A stretch of 64,000 bases of DNA from Thalassolituus sp034111725 (GCF_034111725.1 NZ_JAWUWR010000051.1:1-64000), one strand, 5' to 3'. Counted from the stretch's first letter, positions 27,201 to 35,918 are shown. Made by a program: numbers and translations. The notes: generated by a model not told the origin, from the sequence alone.

Positions 27201-27251
27201 ATGACAAACAGCGTGCAATTAGATGACAAATTAAAAACAATCTAATGACAA
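27201..27251 (-). promoter_or_regulatory. Pho-box array (PhoB binding site)
   Basis: On the minus strand, five 7-mers repeat at a strict 11-bp period: TTGTCAT (27251-27245), TTGTTTT (27240-27234), TTGTCAT (27229-27223), TTGCACG (27218-27212), TTGTCAT (27207-27201). The known PhoB site is CTGTCAT direct repeats spaced 11 bp apart. All five units keep TTG, and three are TTGTCAT. It is upstream of the PhoX-family gene. Confidence 0.85.
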
Positions 27252-27299
27252 TTGATTAGATTGGATAAGAGAGGCGAGCTTCTGACGCGGCAAGGCTCA

Positions 27300-27974
27300 T
27301 TAATACCGGCGCACGGCAACCACCACCCGACGATTGTCTTTACGCTGCTGCTCTAGACTCTCGCCATCAATCACTGGCTTAGGACGACTATCGGCAAAAC
27401 CCGAGGCTTTTAAGCGCTCTTTCGCAATACCTGACGCTAACAGATACTTAACCACATGGGTTGCTCTTGCAGAAGACAGTTCCCAGTTTGACGGGAACTG
27501 TTCGGTTGTTATCGGTACACCATCCGTATGTCCTTCGACCTCAACCATATGGCTATCGCCACTGACGTCACGGATAACCCGACTTAACTCTTGTAACAAG
27601 GGTAGAGCATTGTCTTTTAAGTCTGCTGATCCAGAATCGTAGAGCGCTACATTCGCAAATTCAATTTGCACACCACGTTGATCCAACGTAACACTGACCT
27701 GATCTTCAAGCCCATTTTCTTTAACAAAGTCGTCTAAACCGCGCTTAATATCGGTGAATGGAGTCGTTGGTTGTTGCGAGGCATTGACCTCAGCTAAGCC
27801 TTGCTGCAAAGCCTCAACCTTGCCTTGATTTAAATCAGACACCGATAAAATCATGACGAAGAACGCCAGCAATAGCGTAATAGCATCCGAATACGTAACT
27901 AACCACGAACTCGATGAATCATCGTAATTAGGGCGACGACGACGCAGGCCACGCTGTTTCGCGGCGTGATTCAT
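27300..27974 (-). CDS. MotB-like stator protein with OmpA peptidoglycan-binding domain
   Basis: A 224-residue protein with one N-terminal membrane helix (WLVTYSDAITLLLAFFVMIL) carrying the ion-carrying aspartate typical of MotB/PomB (Asp30). A linker follows, then an OmpA C-terminal domain (about residues 110-224; VEVEGHTDGVPI, NWELSSARA) that anchors the stator to peptidoglycan. It overlaps the MotA-like gene by four bases (ATGA-type coupling). It ends an operon that also encodes a FliF-FliG-like fusion, so it most likely serves a dedicated motor rather than the flagellum. Shorter than E. coli MotB (308 residues), closer to PomB-like or LafU-like minimal forms. Confidence 0.9.
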   Translation of the reverse strand: MNHAAKQRGLRRRRPNYDDSSSSWLVTYSDAITLLLAFFVMILSVSDLNQGKVEALQQGLAEVNASQQPTTPFTDIKRGLDDFVKENGLEDQVSVTLDQRGVQIEFANVALYDSGSADLKDNALPLLQELSRVIRDVSGDSHMVEVEGHTDGVPITTEQFPSNWELSSARATHVVKYLLASGIAKERLKASGFADSRPKPVIDGESLEQQRKDNRRVVVAVRRY

Positions 27975-28777
27975 TCAAGCTCCTCAGTCAATGCTTTCAT
28001 GCGCGCGTTGGGTCTTAAATAAGCATTTAACCGATCTTGAATGTAGAGAGCGTCGCGCTTCTCAGCGAGCAGTACAAAACCTTCCATAATTAATTGATGG
28101 CGAAAGTACATGGTCTCTTGCTTTTCAGTTACCTGATTGGCGGCGGGCTTAAAAAATAGGTTGGCCAAAACCACACCATACAAGGTGGTAATTAATGCGA
28201 GCGCTAAGCCTTTGCCTAAACCAGCCATATCGCCGTTAAGATTATCCAACATGATGATCAAGCCGACAATCGTGCCCACCATGCCGAAACCCGGAGAATA
28301 CACAGCCATGGTATTCAACACCTTAGATTCCAAGGTATGACGCTGCCAGGTGGCATCCATCTGATCGGTTAATAAAATACGAATATCATGATTTTTATAG
28401 CCTGCGCCTATCATCTCAATACCATCACGAACATATTCGTCTTTTAAATCTGCTGATGTCACGGAAGACTCCAGCGCGGCAACGCCTCCTTGCCGATAAA
28501 TCGTACTCCACTCAACAAAGCGTTGAGCCACCTGTCGTAAATGACGTTGTGATGTCGGCGAATGCAAGAAGGTCTGCATCATACTTTTTACCGCGCACAG
28601 AACATCAATCGTAGAATAACTAATTAAGGACGCTGCTAACGTGCTGCCCAAAACCAAAGCCAAACTCGAAATACTGACAAATATTTGATAGTTGCTTGTC
28701 GAGCTCATTACCGCGAAGATAAATAAACCAATTCCAGCGCAAAAACCAATTAAGGTACTAAAGGAAAAACGGAACAC
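27971..28777 (-). CDS. MotA/TolQ/ExbB-family proton channel subunit
   Basis: A 268-residue inner-membrane protein with four predicted helices in the MotA arrangement: two near the N-terminus (about 5-25 and 32-55), a cytoplasmic domain, then two C-terminal helices containing the conserved YSPGFGMVGTIVGLI and TLYGVVLANLFF with downstream proline. Together with the coupled MotB-like protein it forms an ion-conducting stator. The start codon is GTG at 28777 with a GGGG-type ribosome-binding site, six bases after the stop of the FliF-FliG-like gene. The cytoplasmic region would be the part that engages the FliG-like domain of the neighbour. Confidence 0.9.
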   Translation of the reverse strand: MFRFSFSTLIGFCAGIGLFIFAVMSSTSNYQIFVSISSLALVLGSTLAASLISYSTIDVLCAVKSMMQTFLHSPTSQRHLRQVAQRFVEWSTIYRQGGVAALESSVTSADLKDEYVRDGIEMIGAGYKNHDIRILLTDQMDATWQRHTLESKVLNTMAVYSPGFGMVGTIVGLIIMLDNLNGDMAGLGKGLALALITTLYGVVLANLFFKPAANQVTEKQETMYFRHQLIMEGFVLLAEKRDALYIQDRLNAYLRPNARMKALTEELE

Positions 28778-28783
28778 GATAGC

Positions 28784-30709
28784 TTACCCCTGTGAGATCT
28801 GAACCAGTTCATCCATCGAGAAACGACCCGCGCGAATAACGGCGCGCATCGCCTGTACAATATTCAAACGTGCCTGTTCTATAACTTCGGTACTATTTTC
28901 GCTTTCTGCTACTTTTAATTCCGCAATCACACCTGCACGTAATTTTTGTGGCAAGGCGGCAAGAACATGGCGTTTAAACTCAATAGAGCTATGACATAGT
29001 GCACTCGCTAAGACACTCCGATCCAACTCGCGCAATTCGTTGGATATCACACGATCTGGAGTCCGAGCTAAATCCGCGAAGGTAAAATAGACCTGTCTCA
29101 AGCGGTAATAGGTTTCTGGTTTTTCAGATTTAAGTGTTTTGAGTAAGCGTGTTTCTTCGGTCATTGTCATGCTATCCAACATGCGAATAAGCACTGACAA
29201 GCCATCAGCAGATATATTCTCGAATGAGGGAACGGTCAATGAAGCACGCGCCAAGCGATCAGCGACATCTTTGAATGCCGACACAGGTAAACTTTCAAAC
29301 TGACCTAATTCAAAAGCAACATTGGCTAACTCTTTTTCATTAAGACGTAAAAACATATCGGCTGCTCGTTGCGCCGGCAATTGCGACATCACCAGGGCTT
29401 TAATGCGAGTATCTTCGTCCTTAATTAAATATAAAACCTGAGAATCATTTAACTTACTTAAAAAAGAGAATGGTGCATTATCATTATGTTCATCCGTTTG
29501 TTTGGTCAAACGCTCGGTAAATTGCTCCATACCTTCTAGTAATTGTGACTCACTCCAATTGCCTTCTTTCAGCATGTCATCAATTTGCCGCCATTGAGTA
29601 GGCGTCACTTGCGGCGCTAAGCTGGCGAACAAGCCCTTCCCCATAGTCATCGATAAAGCGGCAACCTCAAATGCTTGGGCACTCTGCAATGCTTGCGCAA
29701 CACCCTGTTGAAAACGATGCGGTTGCGATAGACCTTGGCTGACGAGTTTCTGCCGAGCTTCATTAATACGATATTTAAGCTGGGCTTTTTCGTCGTCGGC
29801 GTGACTGCTCATTGTATTATCGGCGTTATTACCAACGGCACTCACGTCTACCGAACCATTAGCTAATGGACGGTTATTAACTGTTTCACCGCCGCTGAGA
29901 ATACGACGCCAAAGAGCAAAAAACAGAGCAACGGTCAGTAAGGCAACGAGTAACATGGACGCTAGCCAAATCCATGGGCCATATTGCGCCCAGAAGGTTT
30001 GCACACTCGGTTTTGGTTCTATGCGATTAAATTCAGTGCGAACAACATTTAAGGTGTCGCCGCGCAATTCATTTAGCTGGGATTTCCGCGTAATTAAGTT
30101 TTTCAGAAACTCACCCTGCTCATCCTTTAAGGTGTTATCAACCACTAAAGTAATCGTTAACTTCTTAATAACATTACGATAACCAATGGTTTTTTCCGTT
30201 GCTTTTATGGCTGGCGAGCCCTGATTTGCAGCCTCTTTTAATTGGTCTGCATACTCACTTACTGCGTCGCGCTCTTGTTGCAACTTGCGTACTTGCTGCT
30301 GCAATGTTTGCATCTGCTGTTGGTTTTCCATTAAGAGCGGCAGTTCGTTGACCGGTAAGCCAGGTAACTCTTCATAATCCGCGGGATTAATGGCTTCTAC
30401 CGGTTTCAGTGAAATACGAGAGCCTACTTGCGGCTTACTTGGTAAATCAGGCGCTGCTTTTGCTGGAGTCCCCTCCTGCTTAACAAAGGAACGCGTGCGC
30501 TCTAAAATAGCATCTACCTGAATAATAAATCGATCTTCACCAAGATAAGCTTGGATATCGCGTCCTAGACGCGCTTCCATTTCATTTTTAAAGCGCGCTT
30601 CCTCTACTTCGTCTTTTTTAACCGGTACTTCATAGGCTTCTTCTGCCTGAAGTAAACCGCTGATAAGCAGTAGTGGTAATGCTAAGAGAGATTTCGATAA
30701 TATTTTCAT
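28784..30709 (-). CDS. FliF-like/FliG-like fusion protein (rotor-type membrane protein)
   Basis: A 641-residue protein. A signal peptide (about 1-22) is followed by a FliF/SctJ-like segment (EARLGRDIQAYLGEDRFIIQV), a coiled coil (about 125-160), and a ring-building-motif-like block KKLTITLVVDN...LRGDTLNVV that matches the third periplasmic domain of FliF. One membrane helix follows (about 244-268). The cytoplasmic half resembles FliG: a middle domain (MSQLPAQRAADMFLRL) and a C-terminal torque domain (YRLRQVYFTFADL, then LASALCHSSIEFKRHVLAALPQ). Order and topology match FliF fused to FliG. The start at 30709 is chosen because GAGGAG lies six bases away. No known single protein name fits; function is inferred as a rotor for the adjacent stator. 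Confidence 0.75.
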   Translation of the reverse strand: MKILSKSLLALPLLLISGLLQAEEAYEVPVKKDEVEEARFKNEMEARLGRDIQAYLGEDRFIIQVDAILERTRSFVKQEGTPAKAAPDLPSKPQVGSRISLKPVEAINPADYEELPGLPVNELPLLMENQQQMQTLQQQVRKLQQERDAVSEYADQLKEAANQGSPAIKATEKTIGYRNVIKKLTITLVVDNTLKDEQGEFLKNLITRKSQLNELRGDTLNVVRTEFNRIEPKPSVQTFWAQYGPWIWLASMLLVALLTVALFFALWRRILSGGETVNNRPLANGSVDVSAVGNNADNTMSSHADDEKAQLKYRINEARQKLVSQGLSQPHRFQQGVAQALQSAQAFEVAALSMTMGKGLFASLAPQVTPTQWRQIDDMLKEGNWSESQLLEGMEQFTERLTKQTDEHNDNAPFSFLSKLNDSQVLYLIKDEDTRIKALVMSQLPAQRAADMFLRLNEKELANVAFELGQFESLPVSAFKDVADRLARASLTVPSFENISADGLSVLIRMLDSMTMTEETRLLKTLKSEKPETYYRLRQVYFTFADLARTPDRVISNELRELDRSVLASALCHSSIEFKRHVLAALPQKLRAGVIAELKVAESENSTEVIEQARLNIVQAMRAVIRAGRFSMDELVQISQG

Positions 30710-30719
30710 CACCATCTCC

Positions 30720-31391
30720 TCAGCGTAATCGCGCTAAACTGGCTTTAACTTGATCCAACTCTGGATCTAGGCGTAAAGCCTCTTCCCAGCTGGTACGTGC
30801 TTCTGCAACCAAGCCCATTTTATAGTAGATACTGCCTTTTAATGCGTGAGCTTGAGCTGAATCTGGAACTTTATCTAACGCTGCATTGGTTTCATCTAAG
30901 GCATCCCAATACTGCTTTTTATAAAATAGACTTTGAGCATTGAGAATGTGCTTAGTCATTCCTTCAATACTGGCGATTTTACGCGCTTGCGTATCTTCAA
31001 TGTCATTAGCTGCTGCGCCTTGTTCTGCCAGCGCTTTATCCTCAGCACTCTGTTCAGCATCATCGTTTACCAGAGGATCACCCGAGGCTTTTTCTTCATT
31101 ACTGGATGGTAAATCCATAATAAACTTCACATCGCTATCGCCAGCATCCAAGGTCAGTAAAATATCGTAGCCTTCACCATAACGATGAATATGCATCAGT
31201 CCATGTTGTTTTTTTGCTTGCTCGGCTACTTTTTGCAAGGTGATTTCTTCTGGTTCAGGCGTCGCTTTCGTTTCCTCCACCCATTCAGAATTACCATAAC
31301 CTTTAAGCATGCGATTTGAGCGTTCGTAGCTGCAACCTGAAACAACGCTAACCAGTACGATCGCAGAAATGAAAAGCGTTAAATTTTTCAT
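30720..31391 (-). CDS. TPR-containing lipoprotein
   Basis: A 223-residue lipoprotein (lipobox VSGC, Cys20). The middle section is acidic and disordered (about 95-140). The C-terminal 75 residues contain two tetratricopeptide repeats (AQSLFYKKQYWDALDETNAA; AHALKGSIYYKMGLVAEA), a protein-docking module. It is the second gene of the motor-like operon, 9 bases after the upstream stop and 10 before the FliF-FliG-like start, so cotranslation is likely. A role as periplasmic or outer-membrane assembly partner (PilF- or FlgP-like) is inference. Start: ATG 31391 with AGGA six bases upstream; ATG 31397 is an alternative. Confidence 0.8.
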   Translation of the reverse strand: MKNLTLFISAIVLVSVVSGCSYERSNRMLKGYGNSEWVEETKATPEPEEITLQKVAEQAKKQHGLMHIHRYGEGYDILLTLDAGDSDVKFIMDLPSSNEEKASGDPLVNDDAEQSAEDKALAEQGAAANDIEDTQARKIASIEGMTKHILNAQSLFYKKQYWDALDETNAALDKVPDSAQAHALKGSIYYKMGLVAEARTSWEEALRLDPELDQVKASLARLR

Positions 31392-31399
31392 AGTCATTC

Positions 31400-32458
31400 C
31401 TAAAATCGTAAACCAAGGGTTAAATCGTAGCTGGCACCACCGAATTTTCCGGTACGTTCGTAATCGGCGACATCCAGCCAACGAGCATCACCTTCAGGTA
31501 TGTAAACCACGCCGTAATCAACAAAGCCGTCTTTAAAGAAAGGGAATTCAAAGCCAAAACGAAACACCAATGAGTTAGTATCGTTATAAAATGATTGACC
31601 TATTCCCATATAAACTTTGGTATCGAGTAGCGAATCCATTGCTGGAATATCGGCAATAATGCGACCTTCTAAATTAATGCCGGATACATCGAAATAGTCG
31701 GTATTGGAAAAGTTTTTGAAGTATTCAAGCGCTAATGTGTACTCAATACTGTCGTCTAGGCTGGTCGTTTCACGACGGCGAATGCCAAATACTGTCATAC
31801 CTTTTACGTCTTCTGTCGCGTTAGTAACCGTGTTATCGCGCTCTGCACTAATACCCCATGCACCGACGGTAAACTCATAGGTAACACTGTCAAAACCTTC
31901 GGTTTCTTGTTCTAGCGTAGTCTTCTTGGAGTATTCTTTTATCCACAATAATTTATTGTCGCGCGCATCGACCATACGTAAATTAATAGTGAATTTATTT
32001 TCATGCACCGAGGCATTCCAAAACATAAATGCATCGGCACGTACTTGCTTACCCAGTTTACGTAGTGATTGGTTGTCTTCCGCAGGATGAGATATTTCTA
32101 ATTTATCGGCTTTCATTGCCACTTGAGTAGTACGGCATTCTAAGCATTGAATAACTTCAAAACGTTCACTATCCATCATGCGATGCATCAGTTTATTTTC
32201 GATCATCAAATGCACTTGTTTAGGTATTTGGCGATGTAAGCGATCACCATTGTGATACAACGCAACGCGACGAATATTTGGATCTAGATCAATTAAATCC
32301 TCTAAAACAAGCGTTTGATCATCGTCCAATAACTGCTCAAAGCCGGTATACAAGCTGGAGGGAGCTACTTCTGCATCTAGTGCTGGAACATTATCTTGGG
32401 CATTTGCCGCAGCTATAAAAGTTGCGAGTAACGCCGTTAGAAATAATCGAAAGTTCAT
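31400..32458 (-). CDS. Outer-membrane/periplasmic protein heading the motor-like operon
   Basis: A 352-residue exported protein (signal peptide ending AANAQ, about residue 21). The N-terminal half resembles the CsgG/FlgO/FlgT type of periplasmic fold: a strand-helix domain with LGKQVRADAFMFWNASVHE followed by INLRMVDARDNKLLW, the pattern 'absent-cofactor domain, then lvd..tg.i.w' of these families. The C-terminal half shows alternating amphipathic strands and ends in LTLGLRF, typical of a beta barrel. An intradomain pair CLEC is present. Function unknown; the position suggests an outer-membrane ring or anchor for the downstream motor proteins. AAGGA precedes the start. Confidence 0.65.
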   Translation of the reverse strand: MNFRLFLTALLATFIAAANAQDNVPALDAEVAPSSLYTGFEQLLDDDQTLVLEDLIDLDPNIRRVALYHNGDRLHRQIPKQVHLMIENKLMHRMMDSERFEVIQCLECRTTQVAMKADKLEISHPAEDNQSLRKLGKQVRADAFMFWNASVHENKFTINLRMVDARDNKLLWIKEYSKKTTLEQETEGFDSVTYEFTVGAWGISAERDNTVTNATEDVKGMTVFGIRRRETTSLDDSIEYTLALEYFKNFSNTDYFDVSGINLEGRIIADIPAMDSLLDTKVYMGIGQSFYNDTNSLVFRFGFEFPFFKDGFVDYGVVYIPEGDARWLDVADYERTGKFGGASYDLTLGLRF

Positions 32459-32824
32459 GCAATTTCCTTTCTTCAGGAATCTACGAAGGCTTTGCAGAGC
32501 ATAGTTGATATTTCAAAGCTAACAGTTTGGTAACGTAGTTATAACCATTTATTAAACAATCGTTTCTTAATTAGAAAGGGCATTTGGTCATGCAACGTCA
32601 AAAAGTGATCGGAATTAACATTTAGAGGATAAAGCTTTGATTAAAAAGCAGACAAAAATACGCCGCTTTTCTGACGAGAACGGAGAAGCGTCAGTTAGAA
32701 GTCGTCGTTAAGAATGAACAACGTCAGAGAAATAATTATTTGTTTCGGATAGTAACAATGGTGAAATTACTGATATCAAATTCGAATAAGCCATTATATT
32801 GAACGAACCCATCGTACTGGTGGC
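32459..32824. other. 366-bp intergenic region upstream of motor-like operon
   Basis: AT-rich gap with no open frame of note. On the minus strand a modest promoter candidate TTACCA (32533-32528), 17-bp spacer, TATCAA (32510-32505) lies about 50 bp before the start at 32458. No terminator hairpin or clear operator is seen. The phhB gene reads away to the right end of the gap, so the region must hold the operon promoter. Confidence 0.4.
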
Positions 32825-33127
32825 TCATAAAGTGTTAAATAATGCATCACTGGCATGAGCGAGCTCGACATCTGAAGTGGTAATACCTTCGACATCATGT
32901 GACCACCAAAAGACATCTACACGACCCCACTGAACGTTGAGCTGCGGATGATGATTAGCCGCTTCTGCCAGCTCGCCAATGCGATTCGCAAATGTCAGGG
33001 CCGCCATAAAGTTTTTAAACGTATAGGAACGAGTAATACTTTGCGCCTCGGCAATCAACTCTGTATGCCATTGCGGCAATTCACTAAAAGCTTGCTGTAA
33101 CTCTTGATCTGATAACTTTCTGCGCAT
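32825..33127 (-). CDS. phhB: Pterin-4-alpha-carbinolamine dehydratase
   Basis: A 100-residue enzyme that recycles the 4a-hydroxy-tetrahydropterin made by phenylalanine hydroxylase. The family motif HHPQLNVQWGRVDVFWWSHD (His-His-Pro and a following His) is present, with a serine in place of the usual threonine before the last histidine. Length is typical. An AAGGA ribosome-binding site is well placed. The usual partner phhA is not in this window, so a general moonlighting or orphan role is possible. It is the first gene left of fumarase, in the same direction, with a terminator between. Confidence 0.92.
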   Translation of the reverse strand: MRRKLSDQELQQAFSELPQWHTELIAEAQSITRSYTFKNFMAALTFANRIGELAEAANHHPQLNVQWGRVDVFWWSHDVEGITTSDVELAHASDALFNTL

Positions 33128-33184
33128 ATCAAATTCCTTCTGACGTTAAGCCTAGATATTTTAAGTGGACAACTAATAAAGCAC

Positions 33185-33207
33185 AAAAAAGGAGCCGAAG
33201 CTCCTTT
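33185..33207 (-). terminator. Terminator of fumarase gene
   Basis: GGAGC (33191-33195), loop CGAA, GCTCC (33200-33204), followed by a T-run on minus (complement of 33185-33190), 33-55 bases after the stop at 33240. Confidence 0.88.
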
Positions 33208-33239
33208 CATGTCGTTACTGATTCAACCCAAGTGGCGGA

Positions 33240-34751
33240 TCAGTTAACTTCCGTTGCATTGATACGAGCAAACCACTCCTGTGGACCTGTCTTGTGGACA
33301 GACTCACCTTTGGTATCCACAGCTACGGTTACCGGCATGTCTTCTACATCAAACTCGTAGATCGCTTCCATACCCAGATCCGCGAAACCAACAACTTCCG
33401 CACCTTTAATCGCTTGGGATACTAAATACGCAGCACCACCAACAGCCATCAAGTAAACCGCTTCGTTATCTTTAATGGCTTCGATAGCAATATCACCGCG
33501 CTCTGATTTACCAATCATTCCGAGCAAACCGGTTTTTTCCAGTACGGTACGAGTAAACTTATCCATACGTGTTGCCGTTGTTGGGCCTGCAGGACCAACG
33601 ACTTCTTCACGTACAGGATCAACTGGGCCTACGTAATAAATAAAACGACCTTTCAGATCAACGGGCAACTCTTCACCGCGAGCAATCATCTCAACCATGC
33701 GCTTATGTGCCGCATCGCGACCAGTCAGCATCTTGCCAGATAACAATACGGTTTCACCGGTTTTCCAATCTTTAACGTCTTCAGGCGTTACTGTATTCAA
33801 GTTCACACGACGAACGCTATCACCGACTTCCCAGCTAATTTCTGGCCAGTCTTCTAGCTTTGGTGCTTTCAACTGCGCAGGGCCAGATCCATCCAATACG
33901 AAATGCGTATGGCGAGTCGCAGCACAGTTAGGAATAATCGCCACAGGCTTGTTCGCAGCGTGTGTTGGGAAATCAGCCACCTTGATATCGAGAACCGTAG
34001 TTAAACCGCCCAAACCTTGAGCACCGATACCTAGCTTGTTTACTTTTTCGTATAGCTCTAAACGCAATTCTTCAGCACGATTCTGCGCGCCGCGCGCTTG
34101 CAACTCTTGAATATTCACTGGCTCAAGTAAGGCCTCTTTGGCCAGCATCATGGCTTTCTCAGCAGTACCACCGATGCCTATACCCAGCATACCTGGAGGA
34201 CACCAGCCCGCACCCATTTTTGGCACTTGCTCTAATACCCAATCAACAATGGAATCCGACGGATTCAACATGGCGAACTTGGATTTAGCTTCAGAGCCAC
34301 CGCCTTTTGCCGCAACATGCACATCCACTGTATTACCAGGAACCAGTTTCATGTGAATAATCGCAGGCGTATTGTCTTTAGTATTGGCACGCTTACCATC
34401 GGGATCAGCCAATACAGAGGCGCGAAGCACGTTGTCTGGATGTGTGTAAGCGCGACGAACGCCTTCATTACACATGTCTTCAACACTCATATCGCTTTCA
34501 AACTTAACATCCATACCTATCGTCAAAAACACAGTAACAATACCGGTATCCTGACAAATAGGACGTTTACCCATCGCACACATGCGCGAGTTGATCAGAA
34601 TTTGAGCCATCGCATCTTTCGCGGCTTTAGATTCTTCACGCTCGTAGGCAGCATGAACTGCATCAATAAAATCTTTTGGGTGGTAGTACGATATGTACTG
34701 CAGCGCGTCAGCAACGCTCTGGATCAGGTCTTCTTGCTTGATCACAGTCAT
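33240..34751 (-). CDS. fumA: Class I fumarate hydratase (4Fe-4S)
   Basis: A 503-residue oxygen-sensitive iron-sulfur fumarase of the TCA cycle. The cysteine ligands are seen in GKRPICQDTG, then GAGWCPPGMLGIG and PNCAATRHTHF. The C-terminal beta domain (GPAGPTTATRMDKFT, then VGGAAYLV) shows both alpha and beta parts are fused, as in FumA/FumB and the Pseudomonas enzyme. Single gene with its own terminator. The nearby sodB (39026) is iron superoxide dismutase; both belong to iron- and oxidative-stress-sensitive physiology, though not to one transcript. Confidence 0.96.
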   Translation of the reverse strand: MTVIKQEDLIQSVADALQYISYYHPKDFIDAVHAAYEREESKAAKDAMAQILINSRMCAMGKRPICQDTGIVTVFLTIGMDVKFESDMSVEDMCNEGVRRAYTHPDNVLRASVLADPDGKRANTKDNTPAIIHMKLVPGNTVDVHVAAKGGGSEAKSKFAMLNPSDSIVDWVLEQVPKMGAGWCPPGMLGIGIGGTAEKAMMLAKEALLEPVNIQELQARGAQNRAEELRLELYEKVNKLGIGAQGLGGLTTVLDIKVADFPTHAANKPVAIIPNCAATRHTHFVLDGSGPAQLKAPKLEDWPEISWEVGDSVRRVNLNTVTPEDVKDWKTGETVLLSGKMLTGRDAAHKRMVEMIARGEELPVDLKGRFIYYVGPVDPVREEVVGPAGPTTATRMDKFTRTVLEKTGLLGMIGKSERGDIAIEAIKDNEAVYLMAVGGAAYLVSQAIKGAEVVGFADLGMEAIYEFDVEDMPVTVAVDTKGESVHKTGPQEWFARINATEVN

Positions 34752-34837
34752 GGTCGGCTCTCTCTCAAAGGCTTATAGGCGTAATAGTGAAATATCTGAA
34801 AAGCGCTTCACGTTAGCCAACGGCAATGGATGGGCGT

Positions 34838-34861
34838 AAAAACGCCCACATCAGTGGGCGT
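34838..34861 (-). terminator. Terminator of DUF2846-like lipoprotein gene
   Basis: ACGCCCAC (34842-34849), loop ATCA, GTGGGCGT (34854-34861), followed on minus by TTTTTAC. A competing hairpin TGGGCGT/ACGCCCA (34831-34848) overlaps it, and ACGCCCACAT recurs at about 34902. Confidence 0.7.
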
Positions 34862-34926
34862 CGGTCTGGTAGGTATTGTAGCGCAAGCGGTGTCAGTCTA
34901 AAACGCCCACATGCCTTGTTCTCAAT

Positions 34927-35688
34927 TTAGAATGGCCACCATTCTTCTTGCTCTGAACGAGGTTTAGCTTTCAAGCCCTCTGGTGCGTCAATGCCACCTT
35001 TCGCTGGAATTGGTGCATTAGAGCTTGATTCACGGCGAGAACTATTCGTACTCGCATCGGCCATATCGCTCAGATCACGCTCTTTGCGACCGTTTTGCGT
35101 AATTAAATCACGGCCATGATGAATCATCTTAGTATCTTCCATTTCCTTCATCGCCAAGGAATGGGGGACCAACTGCAACGGGCCATCGCCAGTAGTCAGA
35201 CCATTATCACCAACAATCACATTAACTGGATCTATTTCAGAGTAACGCAGGTAATAAACCTTGCCAGCTTCAACTTGAAAATCGAAGTCTGCATACTTAG
35301 CGAAAACAAAATCACCTATGCCTTCTAAGCCGAATATGCCTCGACGCACGACGATATCGTAGGTGCCAGGTTCCATTTCATACCAAGTGTAACCGCCGCC
35401 CTTGAAGTTAAATAGACGCTCGTTATTGACGTTGAAGCTAGGAGCTTCAACTTCATCCATAGCCCAGACGCTAATGGGACGATAGATATATACCAAAGCG
35501 GTATTTTCATAATCCCAACGGTAGCCCACAGATTTATAGTAATGACCCTTAGGGCCAAACAGCCACTTAGGGTAAGACCCAAAATTATCACCGATTGACT
35601 GGTGAAAATTAGTGCAACCCGTCATCGCCATTACGCTGGCAAAAATAGTTACAGGGATCAAGAAACTACGAGACAGTGTTTTTATCAT
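34927..35688 (-). CDS. Lipoprotein with DUF2846-like domain
   Basis: A 253-residue lipoprotein (lipobox MTGC, Cys25). The central region (ALVYIYRPISVWAMDE, NGG-type turn, YTWYEMEPGTYDI, then FQVEAGKVYYLRY) matches the beta-sandwich pattern of DUF2846 proteins, which are cell-surface lipoproteins of unknown function. The C-terminal 60 residues are basic and disordered. The start at 35688 has GCGGAAG seven bases upstream. It stands alone and diverges from the pair of small secreted proteins to its right. Confidence 0.75.
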   Translation of the reverse strand: MIKTLSRSFLIPVTIFASVMAMTGCTNFHQSIGDNFGSYPKWLFGPKGHYYKSVGYRWDYENTALVYIYRPISVWAMDEVEAPSFNVNNERLFNFKGGGYTWYEMEPGTYDIVVRRGIFGLEGIGDFVFAKYADFDFQVEAGKVYYLRYSEIDPVNVIVGDNGLTTGDGPLQLVPHSLAMKEMEDTKMIHHGRDLITQNGRKERDLSDMADASTNSSRRESSSNAPIPAKGGIDAPEGLKAKPRSEQEEWWPF

Positions 35689-35840
35689 TATTATCTTCCG
35701 CCTATTTGGCATTCGGTCTTTATACTGTTTAAGAATAACCGAGTTTGTTCATACTCACATGAATGTATCAGACCTGTGATGCAGTGCTCTATTGTTACCG
35801 TTGAACGACTTTGATGCAATCGGTAAAGTAGGACATAAAG

Positions 35841-35869
35841 TGTACACAAAGTGATCTTTGATCTATAAT
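35841..35869 (+). promoter_or_regulatory. Sigma-70 promoter of the small secreted protein pair
   Basis: -35-like TGTACA (35841-35846), 17-bp spacer, perfect -10 TATAAT (35864-35869), 50 bp before ATG 35919. Confidence 0.6.
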
Positions 35870-35918
35870 GACACAGTTGTAAAAAATAACAAAAACAAAC
35901 AAAAAAGGGGTTGTTGTA

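Noticed and set aside
27300..28777. MotA/MotB-like pair as part of a Zorya antiphage system
   Set aside because: ZorA has a long cytoplasmic tail and is followed by ZorC/ZorD or ZorE. Here the MotA-like protein has ordinary length and the neighbours are a FliF-FliG-like fusion and lipoprotein.
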